Positions 1 to 10,986 of a stretch of 42,501 nt of DNA are shown here, piece by piece; position 1 is the first letter of the stretch; each line of letters begins with the position of its first letter. The position numbers and the translations under genes were made by a program. This stretch comes from JAQBZY01 sp038117205 (GTDB lineage Bacteria > Pseudomonadota > Alphaproteobacteria > Rhodospirillales > Casp-alpha2), in contig JAYOFL010000029.1 in NCBI GenBank assembly GCA_038117205.1, positions 1 through 42,501 of the forward strand, read 5' to 3'. A model generated the notes under the pieces. It saw only the letters and a program-made list of their open reading frames with translations. It ran no database searches and was not told where the DNA came from.

Positions 1-452
1 GCCAGGACCGGCGCGCCCCACGGCCAGCCGGCCCGCGCCATGCTCCAGGCGACGGCGGCGCCGTCGCCCGGCCTCGCCGTCAGTGCGTCGAGAAGCGTGT
101 CGGCGATCTGGAAAAGGGCCATGGCCTCCCGGTCGGGCGCCGTCGGCAAAGGCAGAGCGAGAGCGGCCGCCAGGCCGCGCACGGTCGGCAATGCGAACGC
201 CGCCGGCCGGACGAAGGCGAACAGTTCCAGCACGTCGAAGGCGGCGAACGATTTCGCGCGCAGCGTTTCGGCGGCAAGCGGGCGGTGGCAGACGAGCGGG
301 CGCTCGCCGGCATCGATCCTGGCCGCCGCCGCACGGTGCGTGAGGGTTTCGATCTCGCCGTCGCGGCTCAGCCAAAGCGCGCCGCGCGCGCCGACGACGA
401 GCGCCGGCGCCGCCTCGAAGCTCCGTTGCATGGATTCCCGGCCGGCGTTCAT
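1..452 (-). CDS. ATP-dependent DNA helicase, DinG-like (N-terminal part only)
   Basis: An open frame on the minus strand runs off the left edge of the window, so only the first ~150 residues are visible. The protein begins with a short leader and then a segment reading APALVVGARGALWLSRDGEI, followed by LVCHRPLAAETL, FDVLELFAFVRPA and LPTVRGLAAALALPLP. This resembles the N-terminal exonuclease-like region of the long alphaproteobacterial DinG-type superfamily 2 helicases. The Walker motifs would lie outside the window, so the helicase activity is inferred from family resemblance. The start is taken as the ATG ending at 452; an in-frame ATG at 431 is an alternative. It faces the same way as the histidine kinase gene, whose stop is 35 bases upstream of this start. 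Confidence 0.72.
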   Translation of the reverse strand, partial: MNAGRESMQRSFEAAPALVVGARGALWLSRDGEIETLTHRAAAARIDAGERPLVCHRPLAAETLRAKSFAAFDVLELFAFVRPAAFALPTVRGLAAALALPLPTAPDREAMALFQIADTLLDALTARPGDGAAVAWSMARAGWPWGAPVL

Positions 453-487
453 GGCCGGAGTATAGGGGGGCGTGCCGGCCAAGTCCG

Positions 488-2344
488 CTACGAAACCAGA
501 CCGGGCAGCGGCGGCTGCGGGTTGTCCTTGCCGCTTTCGCCGCCGCCGAGCGGCAGCGTTACGGTGACGGTCGTGCCGATGCCGACTTCGCTCACGATGT
601 CGATGGAACCGGCGTGCGCGACGGCGAGGGACTTGACGATGGAAAGGCCGAGGCCGGTGCCGCCCTGCGCCAGATGCGGATCGGAATGGGACTGCGAAAA
701 CGGCTCCGTGACGCGCGGCAGCTTGTCGGCTGGGATGCCGATGCCGGTATCCTGGACGGCGATCGACAGCCAGCGCCCGCTCGCCGCCGCGCGGAGAACG
801 ACGCGGCCGCCGTCCTCGGTGAACTTGACCGCGTTCGACAGCAGATTGAGAACGATCTGGATGACGGATCTTCTGTCCGCCGAGAGGCGCGGCAAGTCGT
901 CCGGCATGTCGATTTCGAGCGTGATCGACTTGGCGGCGGCTTGGTTTTCGACGTTGCGTTTCGCTTCCCTGAGGACCTCGGCGACGTCGACCGGTTCCTT
1001 GAACATCTTGCGCTTGCCGGCCTCGATGGCGGCGATGTCGAGAATGTCGTTGATCAGCGCCAGCATGTGTTCGCCACTGCTGAAGATGTTGTTGGCGTAC
1101 TCTTCGTACTTGTTGGTGCCGAGCGGACCGAAGTACTGCGACCGCAGCATTTCGCTGAAGCCGAGGATGTCGTTCAGCGGCGTGCGGAATTCATGACTCA
1201 TGGTGGCCAGGAATTCCGACTTCGCCTGGTTCGCCCGCTCCGCCTCGACCAGCGCGGTGTCGCGGGATTCCTCGGCCCATTTCTGCCGCGTGATATCGGT
1301 CGCGGTGCCGCGGTAGCCGCGGAAATTTTCCGCTTCGTCGAATACCGGAATGCCGTTGACGCTGACCGTCAGCCGGTCGCCGTTGGCGTTCTTGAGATCG
1401 TAGGTGAAATTCCGGATCGGACGGTGCGTCGCCAGATCGGCGAGGTGCCGCCGCCAGTGGTCGCCGTCGGCGTCTTCCGCCGCCATCTCCGCGCGGGTCT
1501 TGCCGACATATGCACTGGGGTCCAGCCCGGTAATGTCGCGGAACCGTTCCGACCAATAGGAGAAGCGAAGGTTTTCGTCCATCTCCCAAAGCCAATCCGA
1601 AGACGACTCCGCGAAGTGGCGGAACCGCTCCTTGCTCTCGCGCAGGTCGGCGAGGGTCTTGGCGAGGCGCGCGCGCATCGAGTTGATGGCGTGCACGACG
1701 TGGTCGAGTTCGTCGCCGCCGCCCCTGGGCGCCGAACGGGCCAGTTCCAGGACCGCGCCGTCGACCGCGACCGGCGCCGAGGCGGCGAACTGGGCGATGG
1801 CGTGCAGATGCCGGGTGATCAGTCGCTGAAAGATCAGGAACATGAAGCCGGCGACGAGGAAAACCCAGGCGCCGACGTAGACGGCGGCCTCGGCCGCCTT
1901 GCCGAATAGTCTTTCGTGAATTTGGTCGACGCTGGCGACGGCGGTAAGCTCGGCGATGGTTTCCGGTCTGCCCTTGAAGACACGGACCAGCGGCATCGTT
2001 TCGACGATGACGCGTTCGGACGTGCGCTCCCCCGCCGTCCAGATCTTGCCGTCCGGCGTGCGGATTTCCAGATATTCCATGTCCGGCATCAAGGCCAGCG
2101 CGTTGAGGCCCAATTGCACGATGCCGCTCTCGTAACGCCACACGCCTTCGGCGAGGCTTCCGAGATGGCCGCTCCGAATCTGCAAGAAATTCGATTTGAT
2201 GCGCGTCAAATCGGCGTTGTAGCCGGCGTACAACTGGAGCCCGGTCGTGAAAAGCGTGATGGCGATGCCGACCGCCGCCGTCGCGCCGATCAGGCGCCGG
2301 GCAAGGCTTTTCGACTGGGCCGCCATGTCGTCGAACGCGGTCAT
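488..2344 (-). CDS. PAS-domain hybrid-less sensor histidine kinase
   Basis: This is a 618-residue membrane sensor kinase. A first transmembrane segment (about 18-40) and a second (about 155-173) enclose a sensor region of about 110 residues on the outer side of the membrane. A HAMP-like linker (about 175-235) and a PAS domain (about 240-355, ending in the typical GTATDITRQK) follow. The HisKA dimerisation domain has the phospho-acceptor His384 in SHEFRTPLND. The ATP-binding domain has an N box near 500 (NLLSNAVKFTE), a G1 box DTGIGI at 532 and a G2 box GGTGLGLSIV at 561. There is no receiver domain, and no response-regulator gene is adjacent. The gene lies 80 bases downstream of a solute-binding-protein gene on the same strand, now broken, which may once have supplied a periplasmic ligand partner. 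That link is inference. Confidence 0.93.
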   Translation of the reverse strand: MTAFDDMAAQSKSLARRLIGATAAVGIAITLFTTGLQLYAGYNADLTRIKSNFLQIRSGHLGSLAEGVWRYESGIVQLGLNALALMPDMEYLEIRTPDGKIWTAGERTSERVIVETMPLVRVFKGRPETIAELTAVASVDQIHERLFGKAAEAAVYVGAWVFLVAGFMFLIFQRLITRHLHAIAQFAASAPVAVDGAVLELARSAPRGGGDELDHVVHAINSMRARLAKTLADLRESKERFRHFAESSSDWLWEMDENLRFSYWSERFRDITGLDPSAYVGKTRAEMAAEDADGDHWRRHLADLATHRPIRNFTYDLKNANGDRLTVSVNGIPVFDEAENFRGYRGTATDITRQKWAEESRDTALVEAERANQAKSEFLATMSHEFRTPLNDILGFSEMLRSQYFGPLGTNKYEEYANNIFSSGEHMLALINDILDIAAIEAGKRKMFKEPVDVAEVLREAKRNVENQAAAKSITLEIDMPDDLPRLSADRRSVIQIVLNLLSNAVKFTEDGGRVVLRAAASGRWLSIAVQDTGIGIPADKLPRVTEPFSQSHSDPHLAQGGTGLGLSIVKSLAVAHAGSIDIVSEVGIGTTVTVTLPLGGGESGKDNPQPPLPGLVS

Positions 2345-2424
2345 GATCGCGCCGTTGAATGAATCAAGCTCGGCGAGGAAACCATGGCCTCAAGCACCCC
2401 CCCCCTGACATTTCCATGACCGGC

Positions 2425-3189
2425 CTATCGGTATTTCGCGAGTATACGGTCGTAGACGCCGTCGGCGCGGATGGCCGACAAGCCGTCGTTGAACATGCGG
2501 CGCGCCGCTTCCGCGACGGTGAAGGCCTTCGAGAAGCAGGCGAAATACGGCGAGGCGCGAAACTCCGAATATCTGATGGAACGGCCGTCGGGCATTTTCG
2601 AAAGTATATACCGTCCGGGCGGTCCGAACGTGAAGAAGGCGTCGATGCGGCCGGTCATCAACATCTGCATGCCCTTGCTGTCGTCGCCGACGGCGATGGC
2701 GTCGACGCCGGCATCGGTCAATTCCTTGTGCAGCGTGTAGGCCCGGACGACGCCGACCGAACGGCCGACGAGATCGCCGACCTTGAAGGCCGAGCCGGCA
2801 CTGTCGGATTTCTCGAAAATGCCGATGCCGACGCGGCCCATTTCGTCGGAATAGAGGAGCCAAGCGTCCCGGTCGGGATGGCGCGAACAGGAACAAAGAC
2901 CGTCATATCGGCCGTCCTTGACGTATTCCAGGGCCCGCTGCCACGGCAGGAAATCCGTTACGACCGAAACGCCGGACTTGGCGAAGGCTTAGCGCAGGAA
3001 TTCGACGTCGAAGCCGGGCAGGCCGTCCTGCGATGCCGCCATCTTCTGCGGCGGAAATTCGTTGCAGGCGAAGCGGATTTCCGTGAGATCGGCCGCCTCG
3101 ACGGCGCCCGGTGCCGCGAGCGCGGCTGCGACGGCCAAGCCAGCCAGGACGGCTTTCGCGGGCATCGGCATGGCGGCGGTGGTCCTCAT
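2425..3189 (-). pseudogene. periplasmic amino-acid-type substrate-binding protein (SBP_bac_3), interrupted by one in-frame stop
   Basis: The frame starting at 3189 gives a classic Sec signal peptide ending near AVEAAD, then LTEIRFACNEFPPQKM and GFDVEFLR. It meets a TAA codon at 2989-2991. Translation continues in the same frame without any other stop to 2425. The downstream part carries the rest of a family-3 solute-binding protein, including DFLPWQRALEYVKDGRYDG, IGIFEKSDS, LVGRSVGVVRAYTL and MLMTGRIDAFF. Total length would be about 254 residues, normal for the family. The stop sits where glutamine would fit (R-Q-A-F), so a single C to T change of CAA is the simplest origin. No permease or ATPase gene is adjacent. 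Such lone binding proteins often serve as sensors or are assembled elsewhere. The gene could still produce a short 66-residue product. A sequencing error is the main alternative. Confidence 0.8.
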
Positions 3190-3361
3190 GCATCCCAGGA
3201 AGAGGTCGTGCCGGGAATTATATGCAATGGAGATCCTACTGTCCTGCCCAGATTGGGAACCCGTTCTAAAGCACGGCCCAAAGGCGACGCCTTATCCGGG
3301 GCGCCGCGTCTCCACGACAGGCATGGAGATCGCCGTTGGCGCGGGTCAGCGGTGCCCGCGG

Positions 3362-3580
3362 CTACTTCCGATGCTTTTTGTCGGCGGCCCGGTTGGCCCG
3401 ACGCGCTTCATCGCCGCGCAACAGGGAACGGAGTTGTTCCGCCAGCTCCTTCAACGTCGGTTCATGGTGCGGCGGAATCGGCTGAGACGGCGAGACCGGC
3501 GTAGTTTCGGCCACGGCCGGCTCGGTGCCGGCCGTCCAAGGCGGCAGCGGTTGTGACGATTGGTTCTCGTCGCTCGTCAT
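3362..3580 (-). CDS. small hypothetical protein, proline-rich with basic C-terminus
   Basis: This 72-residue frame is not recognised. It begins with a polar, Pro/Ser/Thr-rich stretch with no predicted membrane segment, followed by a short amphipathic helix (TLKELAEQLRSLLRG) and a basic tail (RRANRAADKKHRK). The composition is compatible with a real small cytosolic protein, and no better frame covers the region. No strong Shine-Dalgarno sequence lies before the ATG. It sits between the broken binding-protein gene and an AT-rich region. The call rests on composition alone, so a spurious frame cannot be excluded. Confidence 0.42.
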   Translation of the reverse strand: MTSDENQSSQPLPPWTAGTEPAVAETTPVSPSQPIPPHHEPTLKELAEQLRSLLRGDEARRANRAADKKHRK

Positions 3581-3639
3581 GGAACGGCCATTTCAGTGAG
3601 CGTCGCATGGATTCGGACCTTCGAGGCCCTTTAATCGTG

Positions 3640-3953
3640 CGCGCAACTTTGTCGCCGCTTGATCGAAATCGGCCTTAATCGTTGGCAGCATACTAATGGA
3701 AAAGTATTAATTCGACAAATCAAATAAAAATAAATGTGCTCGCTTAATTAAATTTAACATGAGAAAAATTTCGCCGATCCAAGAAAAATTCGAATTACTC
3801 GTGACACGAATATCAATAAACATTACAAGTATATTCTGTAGCATATTTACTCCTGTCACGCGGTCAGAATGCAACGCGATTCGCCGATTCCGGCGGTCGG
3901 GTCGCCGCTTGTCGTTTCCGGAGTCCAAGACCGTTGATTTGAGGAGTAGACAA
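3640..3953 (+). promoter_or_regulatory. AT-rich leader/promoter region of the cysteine-repeat gene
   Basis: About 180 bases (roughly 3680-3865) are strikingly AT-rich inside an otherwise very GC-rich window. They contain runs such as TTAATTAAATTTAA and an ATACT...AGTAT inverted repeat near 3689-3706. The region ends at a good ribosome-binding site, GAGGAG at 3941-3946, seven bases before the ATG at 3954. Open frames that pass through the AT-rich stretch on both strands have unlikely compositions and were not accepted as genes. The region probably holds the promoter and perhaps binding sites for an AT-preferring silencer or regulator, which is inference. Confidence 0.5.
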
Positions 3954-4733
3954 ATGCCTGGTTATGGAGATTTCCGCTCGACGTTCAGCCGCGCTGCCGC
4001 GTTCCTGGGACTTTTTAGCCTCGCCCTGGTTCAGTACGGCGTGGCGCAAGGCGCCGACGTGCCGGCCAACGCGCGAGCCAAGAGCAGTGGTGTCGGATGG
4101 GAATGTAAGCGGGGCTTCCAAGAGAAAAACGGTGCTTGCGTCGCGGTGCCGGTTCCCAAGGATGCCTATGTGCGCGATCTCGGTTATGGGCGCGGCTGGG
4201 AATGCCGCCGTGGTTTCCGTGAGACGGGCGATCTGTGCAAGGAGATTCCAGTCCCCACGAACGCGTATCTGAATGCGTCGGGGACGCGCTGGGAATGTCA
4301 TCGGGGCTTCCGTCAGCACGAGGATACCTGTGTGCGGGTGAAACTGCCGGAGAACGCCTATCTTGCCGATCCGACTTACCGATTGGGCTGGAAGTGCGAT
4401 CATGGCTATCGTCAGGAAGGCGAGCGATGCGCCGCCATCAAGGTGCCGGCGAACGCTTACTTGTCGGGCGATTCCTACGGACCCGGCTGGGTCTGCAAAC
4501 GCGGGTATCGAGCTAGCGACGACGCTTGTTCCGTCATTAAGGTTCCCGCCAATGGTTATCTCGATGAACAAAATGCCGGACGCGGCTGGAAATGCGAGCG
4601 CGGTTTCGCCGAACAAAGCGGCTCGTGCGTTCCCCTAAGAATTCCCGCGAACGCGCATCTGGACTACACCGGTAACGCTTGGGAGTGCGACCGGCAGTTC
4701 CGTCAACGTGGAGAGACCTGCGTCCTTCCCTGA
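3954..4733 (+). CDS. secreted protein made of seven C-x10-C cysteine-pair repeats
   Basis: The 259-residue product starts with a signal peptide (hydrophobic core AAAFLGLFSLALV, likely cleavage after about residue 32). The rest is built from seven consecutive repeats of about 31-33 residues. Each reads approximately G-W-x-C-x-R-G-[FY]-R-x(6)-C-x-x-[IV]-x-[VIL]-P-x-N-[AG]-[YH]-L. Every repeat has exactly ten residues between its two cysteines, giving 14 repeat cysteines, consistent with one disulfide per repeat in the periplasm or outside the cell. The last copy ends right after its second cysteine. The start is fixed by GAGGAG at 3941 with 7-base spacing; a longer frame from 3759 runs through AT-rich leader and has no signal peptide at its start. 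Similar W-x-C repeats occur in other proteobacterial proteins of unknown function. No function is assigned here. Confidence 0.88.
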   Translation: MPGYGDFRSTFSRAAAFLGLFSLALVQYGVAQGADVPANARAKSSGVGWECKRGFQEKNGACVAVPVPKDAYVRDLGYGRGWECRRGFRETGDLCKEIPVPTNAYLNASGTRWECHRGFRQHEDTCVRVKLPENAYLADPTYRLGWKCDHGYRQEGERCAAIKVPANAYLSGDSYGPGWVCKRGYRASDDACSVIKVPANGYLDEQNAGRGWKCERGFAEQSGSCVPLRIPANAHLDYTGNAWECDRQFRQRGETCVLP

Positions 4734-4859
4734 TCGACTCCTCGCATCGGTGTCGGCCGCTAAGATCACCGGGATAATACTATTTTGCGACAACGAGTTC
4801 TGGGGCTTCCATTGGCGAAGAACACGGTGAATAATCCGTCGTCAGCGAGGAGTGAGCCC

Positions 4860-5240
4860 ATGGCCGACACCAAGAAGCAGATCGTCGCCAATCCGGCGGC
4901 ACCGGAAATTTTCGCCGATGGCACAACCAGCGTGACGGTGCGCGGCAACGTGGCGCGCATGACGTTCGTCAGCGAACGGGCCAAGGGCGGCGGCGGCGGC
5001 GCGACGGATACGGTCGTGGCGGGGCACCTGGCCATGTCGGTACGCGGTTTCCTGCAGCTTTACGGCCAAATGCAGAGCATCGTGCAGCAGATGCAGAAAT
5101 CGGGGATTCTGAAGCCGCCCGCCGGCGGGTCTGCGGCGCCAGCCAAGACCTCGGCACCGGCGGCGAAAGCGCCGGCCGCCAAGAAGCCGGGGAAGAAGAG
5201 CCCCGGCGGCCGCAAGCGGGCCGCGGCCAAGAAAAAATAG
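4860..5240 (+). CDS. hypothetical protein with Lys/Ala/Pro-rich histone-H1-like tail
   Basis: A 126-residue protein begins at an ATG preceded by GAGGAG (4847-4852) with seven-base spacing. Longer upstream starts lack a site. The N-terminal ~75 residues look folded: alternating beta-like stretches (IFADGTTSVTVRGNVARMTFVSE), a glycine run (residues ~42-46), then a helix-like LAMSVRGFLQLYGQMQSIVQQMQKSG. The last ~45 residues are almost only Ala, Lys, Pro and Gly (PAAKAPAAKKPGKKSP and a final AAAKKK). This is the composition of histone-H1-like and other nucleic-acid-binding tails. There is no signal peptide or membrane segment. I do not recognise the folded part. A role at DNA or RNA is suggested only by the tail. 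Confidence 0.75.
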   Translation: MADTKKQIVANPAAPEIFADGTTSVTVRGNVARMTFVSERAKGGGGGATDTVVAGHLAMSVRGFLQLYGQMQSIVQQMQKSGILKPPAGGSAAPAKTSAPAAKAPAAKKPGKKSPGGRKRAAAKKK

Positions 5241-5419
5241 CTGGACTTAAGCCCGTCGGACGGGCAAACACGCCGGCCCGGCCTTGCCGTGGGCGCCGGG
5301 CGGCGGCTAAACGCCATTGCCGATCAACCCTTTGCGAGGGCGCTTTCGGGCCCCTTGAACGGCACCCCTTTAAGGCTTATCGATATTGTAGTGCCTCTAT
5401 CTGATCCGGAGTGCTGACG

Positions 5420-5635
5420 GTGCTCAGAAAGAATAAGACCACGATTGAAGTCGGCGACAGATTCGTGAAGGCCGACGACCCCCGAACCGTGTGGATCGTC
5501 GCCGGGAAGGGCAGTTCCGTGGCCCCCATGCCCCATTACAAGGTCGTGCAGGAAGGCGCGTATAGCCGCATGCGCACGCTCGCGGCCAACGTGCTCTTGG
5601 ATCCGGACTATTACCGGCGCGTCCAGGACAACTGA
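5420..5635 (+). CDS. small conserved-looking hypothetical protein
   Basis: A compact 71-residue product has a plausible beta-rich fold (TTIEVGDRFVKADDPRTVWIV, HYKVVQEG, RTLAANVLLDPDYYRRV). It resembles short alphaproteobacterial proteins of unknown function with the pattern 'vGDrF...vW.V...h...v.e...R....s...Lld...Y.RV'. The GTG at 5420 is chosen because GGAG (5408-5411) lies eight bases before it. The GTG at 5411 in the same frame would overlap that site and add three residues. There is no signal peptide or membrane segment. It lies between two unrelated orphan genes on the same strand. Confidence 0.68.
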   Translation: MLRKNKTTIEVGDRFVKADDPRTVWIVAGKGSSVAPMPHYKVVQEGAYSRMRTLAANVLLDPDYYRRVQDN

Positions 5636-5680
5636 GCCGGCCGTCGGGTCGAACGCTCGTCCGCGCCGGGAGCCGTCGTC

Positions 5681-6388
5681 GTGACCGACGGCCGCGACCC
5701 CTCATTCGAACACCAGAAACGCTCGACGGAGCGCCGCGGCGATGACCGCCGGCAAGGCGACCGGCGTTCGGCCGACCTGCCGGCATGGCAGGTCGATGGC
5801 TGGAACGGCGAGGAACGCCGCACGGTTGACCGGCGGGCGGCCTTGGACCGCCGCCAGGAGGAGCGCCGTCGGCGCGACGCGGAATGGCAGGCGGAAACCG
5901 TCGACAATTTCTGGCCCATGAATGAAGCCGGGCGCGACGCGCACGAGCGCCGTCAGGAGCGGCGACTGGAACAGGATCGCCGCGCCGCCGACCGCCGTCA
6001 GGAAAACCGACCGCCTGCCGCCGTCAACGGATGGGACGGCGCCGAACGCCGCCGCGACGCGCGCCGGAACGAAGAAGCCGACCGACGGCAAATATCGGAA
6101 ACCAATACCGTCGACAGTTTTTGGCCCATGGACGAGGCCGGCCAGGCCGCGCACGAGCGGCGCCAGGAAGACCGCCGCGCCGCCGAGCGCCGGGGCGAGG
6201 ATCGGCGGGCCGCGGCGGACCAGGGCTTCCCGGCCGAGGCGGAAGGCCACCGCATCGATTGGGATGGGGCGGAGCGCCGCGAGGTGGAGCGGCGGGGCCT
6301 CAGCGGTCACGACCTGGAACGGCGGCAACTGGCGCGGCGTGTCCGGTCGAGCGCCATCGCCGACGACGACGGCACGAGAAAGCGGTAG
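5681..6388 (+). CDS. Arg-Arg-rich repeat protein (ERR/DRR motifs)
   Basis: This 235-residue protein starts at a GTG with GGGAG (5668-5672) eight bases upstream. About 22 Arg-Arg clusters, nearly all preceded by Glu or Asp (ERR, DRR), are spread along the chain, so it is dense in both charges. Two longer modules are duplicated. One is [ED]T-V-D-[NS]-F-W-P-M-[ND]-E-A-G-x-x-A-H-E-R-R-Q near residues 72 and 146. The other is a G-W-[ND]-G-x-E-R-R type unit seen near residues 40 and 116 and again near 205. No signal peptide or hydrophobic segment is present. It is probably a long charged helix or a disordered, nucleic-acid- or membrane-surface-binding protein, but no family is recognised. An opposite-strand frame over the same bases is hydrophobic only because the code inverts Arg/Glu codons, and it lacks a start signal. 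Confidence 0.7.
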   Translation: MTDGRDPSFEHQKRSTERRGDDRRQGDRRSADLPAWQVDGWNGEERRTVDRRAALDRRQEERRRRDAEWQAETVDNFWPMNEAGRDAHERRQERRLEQDRRAADRRQENRPPAAVNGWDGAERRRDARRNEEADRRQISETNTVDSFWPMDEAGQAAHERRQEDRRAAERRGEDRRAAADQGFPAEAEGHRIDWDGAERREVERRGLSGHDLERRQLARRVRSSAIADDDGTRKR

Positions 6389-6422
6389 TAATATTCTTTG
6401 GTACCGAGGGAAGGATGACGAA

Positions 6423-6950
6423 ATGAGCGGCGGAATAGACATTCGCGACGAACTGCCGGGCGATCGTCCGACCGTCGACGGTTTCTACCGGGAAGCATTT
6501 CCCGAGGAAGACCTATCGCCCTTGCTGGCCGGGCTGCGTGCGATCCCCGACGGCGTGGTTTCCCTCGTCGCGGAAACGGACGGGGCGCCGGTTGCGCATA
6601 TGATGCTGACGGAAAGCGGCATCAGCGAAAGCCGTCGCCGTTGCGCTTTGCTCGGTCCGCTCGCCGTCGCTCCGGCCTGGCAGAAGCGCGGCATCGGCGG
6701 CGCGTTGGTCGAGGCCGGTCTCAAGATCGCCAAGGAGCGTCACTACGACCGGGTGCTGGTCTTCGGCGATCCGGCCTACTATGGCCGGTTCGGGTTCACC
6801 GCCGAGGACATGGTGCTGCCGCCCTATCCGCTGCAGGCGGAATGGCGGCATGCGTGGCAGTCGGCGTCGCTCGGGGCGATCGACCGCGAAGCGCGCGGTA
6901 CGCTCACGTTGCCGACGCCTTGGCTCCGCGAGGCGCTCTGGTCGCACTGA
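6423..6950 (+). CDS. GNAT family N-acetyltransferase
   Basis: The 175-residue product begins at an ATG preceded by GAGGGAAGG (about 6406-6414), 34 bases after the Arg-rich gene. It has the GNAT order: an N-terminal strand and helix (IDIRDELPGDRPTVDGFYREAF), the central strands, the acetyl-CoA pyrophosphate-binding loop LAVAPAWQKRGIGGALVEAG near residues 83-100, and the late motif VLVFGDPAYYGRFGFTAED near 115-133. The last motif is typical of the YhbS-like subfamily of predicted N-acetyltransferases. The substrate is unknown. A cytosolic enzyme is expected. It converges on the metH operon; the gap to the lipoprotein stop is about 35 bases. Confidence 0.9.
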   Translation: MSGGIDIRDELPGDRPTVDGFYREAFPEEDLSPLLAGLRAIPDGVVSLVAETDGAPVAHMMLTESGISESRRRCALLGPLAVAPAWQKRGIGGALVEAGLKIAKERHYDRVLVFGDPAYYGRFGFTAEDMVLPPYPLQAEWRHAWQSASLGAIDREARGTLTLPTPWLREALWSH

Positions 6951-6984
6951 GAGTGACGGAAATAGTTGGCTCCGCTGGCGAGCG

Positions 6985-7175
6985 TCAGGGCAGCGTGAGG
7001 CCTTCGTGCGCGCGCTTCGCCGTATCGTAGGCGACCTTGCCGATTCCGTAGGCGAAGTCCTTCACGTTGTCGCCGGTGACGGTGAGGGACTCACACCCGG
7101 CGAGCAGGACAGTCAACGCGGCGATTGAAACCAAGCGTTTTATGCAGACAGCAATAACGCCCGCTTTTCGGGAAA

Positions 7176-7179
<4 letters not shown>
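6985..7179 (-). CDS. small lipoprotein downstream of metH
   Basis: The frame carries a lipoprotein signal: KR, a hydrophobic core, then lipobox LLAGC, followed by a short mature part of about 35 residues (SLTVTGDNVKDFAYGIGKVAYDTAKRAHEGLTLP in pieces). The start is uncertain. A TTG at 7177-7179 overlaps the metH stop as TTGA and would give 64 residues by coupled translation. An ATT at 7153-7155 gives a better signal-peptide n-region. The codon directly before Lys-Arg, where an ATG would be ideal, is ATA (7141-7143). No strong Shine-Dalgarno sequence is visible for any of them. The protein resembles entericidin-sized lipoproteins of unknown function and may simply ride on the metH transcript. 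Confidence 0.55.
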
Positions 7180-10970
<3,791 letters not shown>

Positions 10971-10986
10971 AAGATCGGCTTTCTTG

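Noticed and set aside
3707..3928. A 73-residue minus-strand frame in the AT-rich leader
   Set aside because: No ribosome-binding site and no conserved-looking segment. AT-rich promoter DNA is the simpler explanation.
5702..6442. A 246-residue minus-strand frame opposite the Arg-rich gene
   Set aside because: It lacks a ribosome-binding site, its hydrophobicity is a by-product of the Arg/Glu repeats on the other strand, and the plus-strand frame has internal module duplication at protein level. Not fully excluded.
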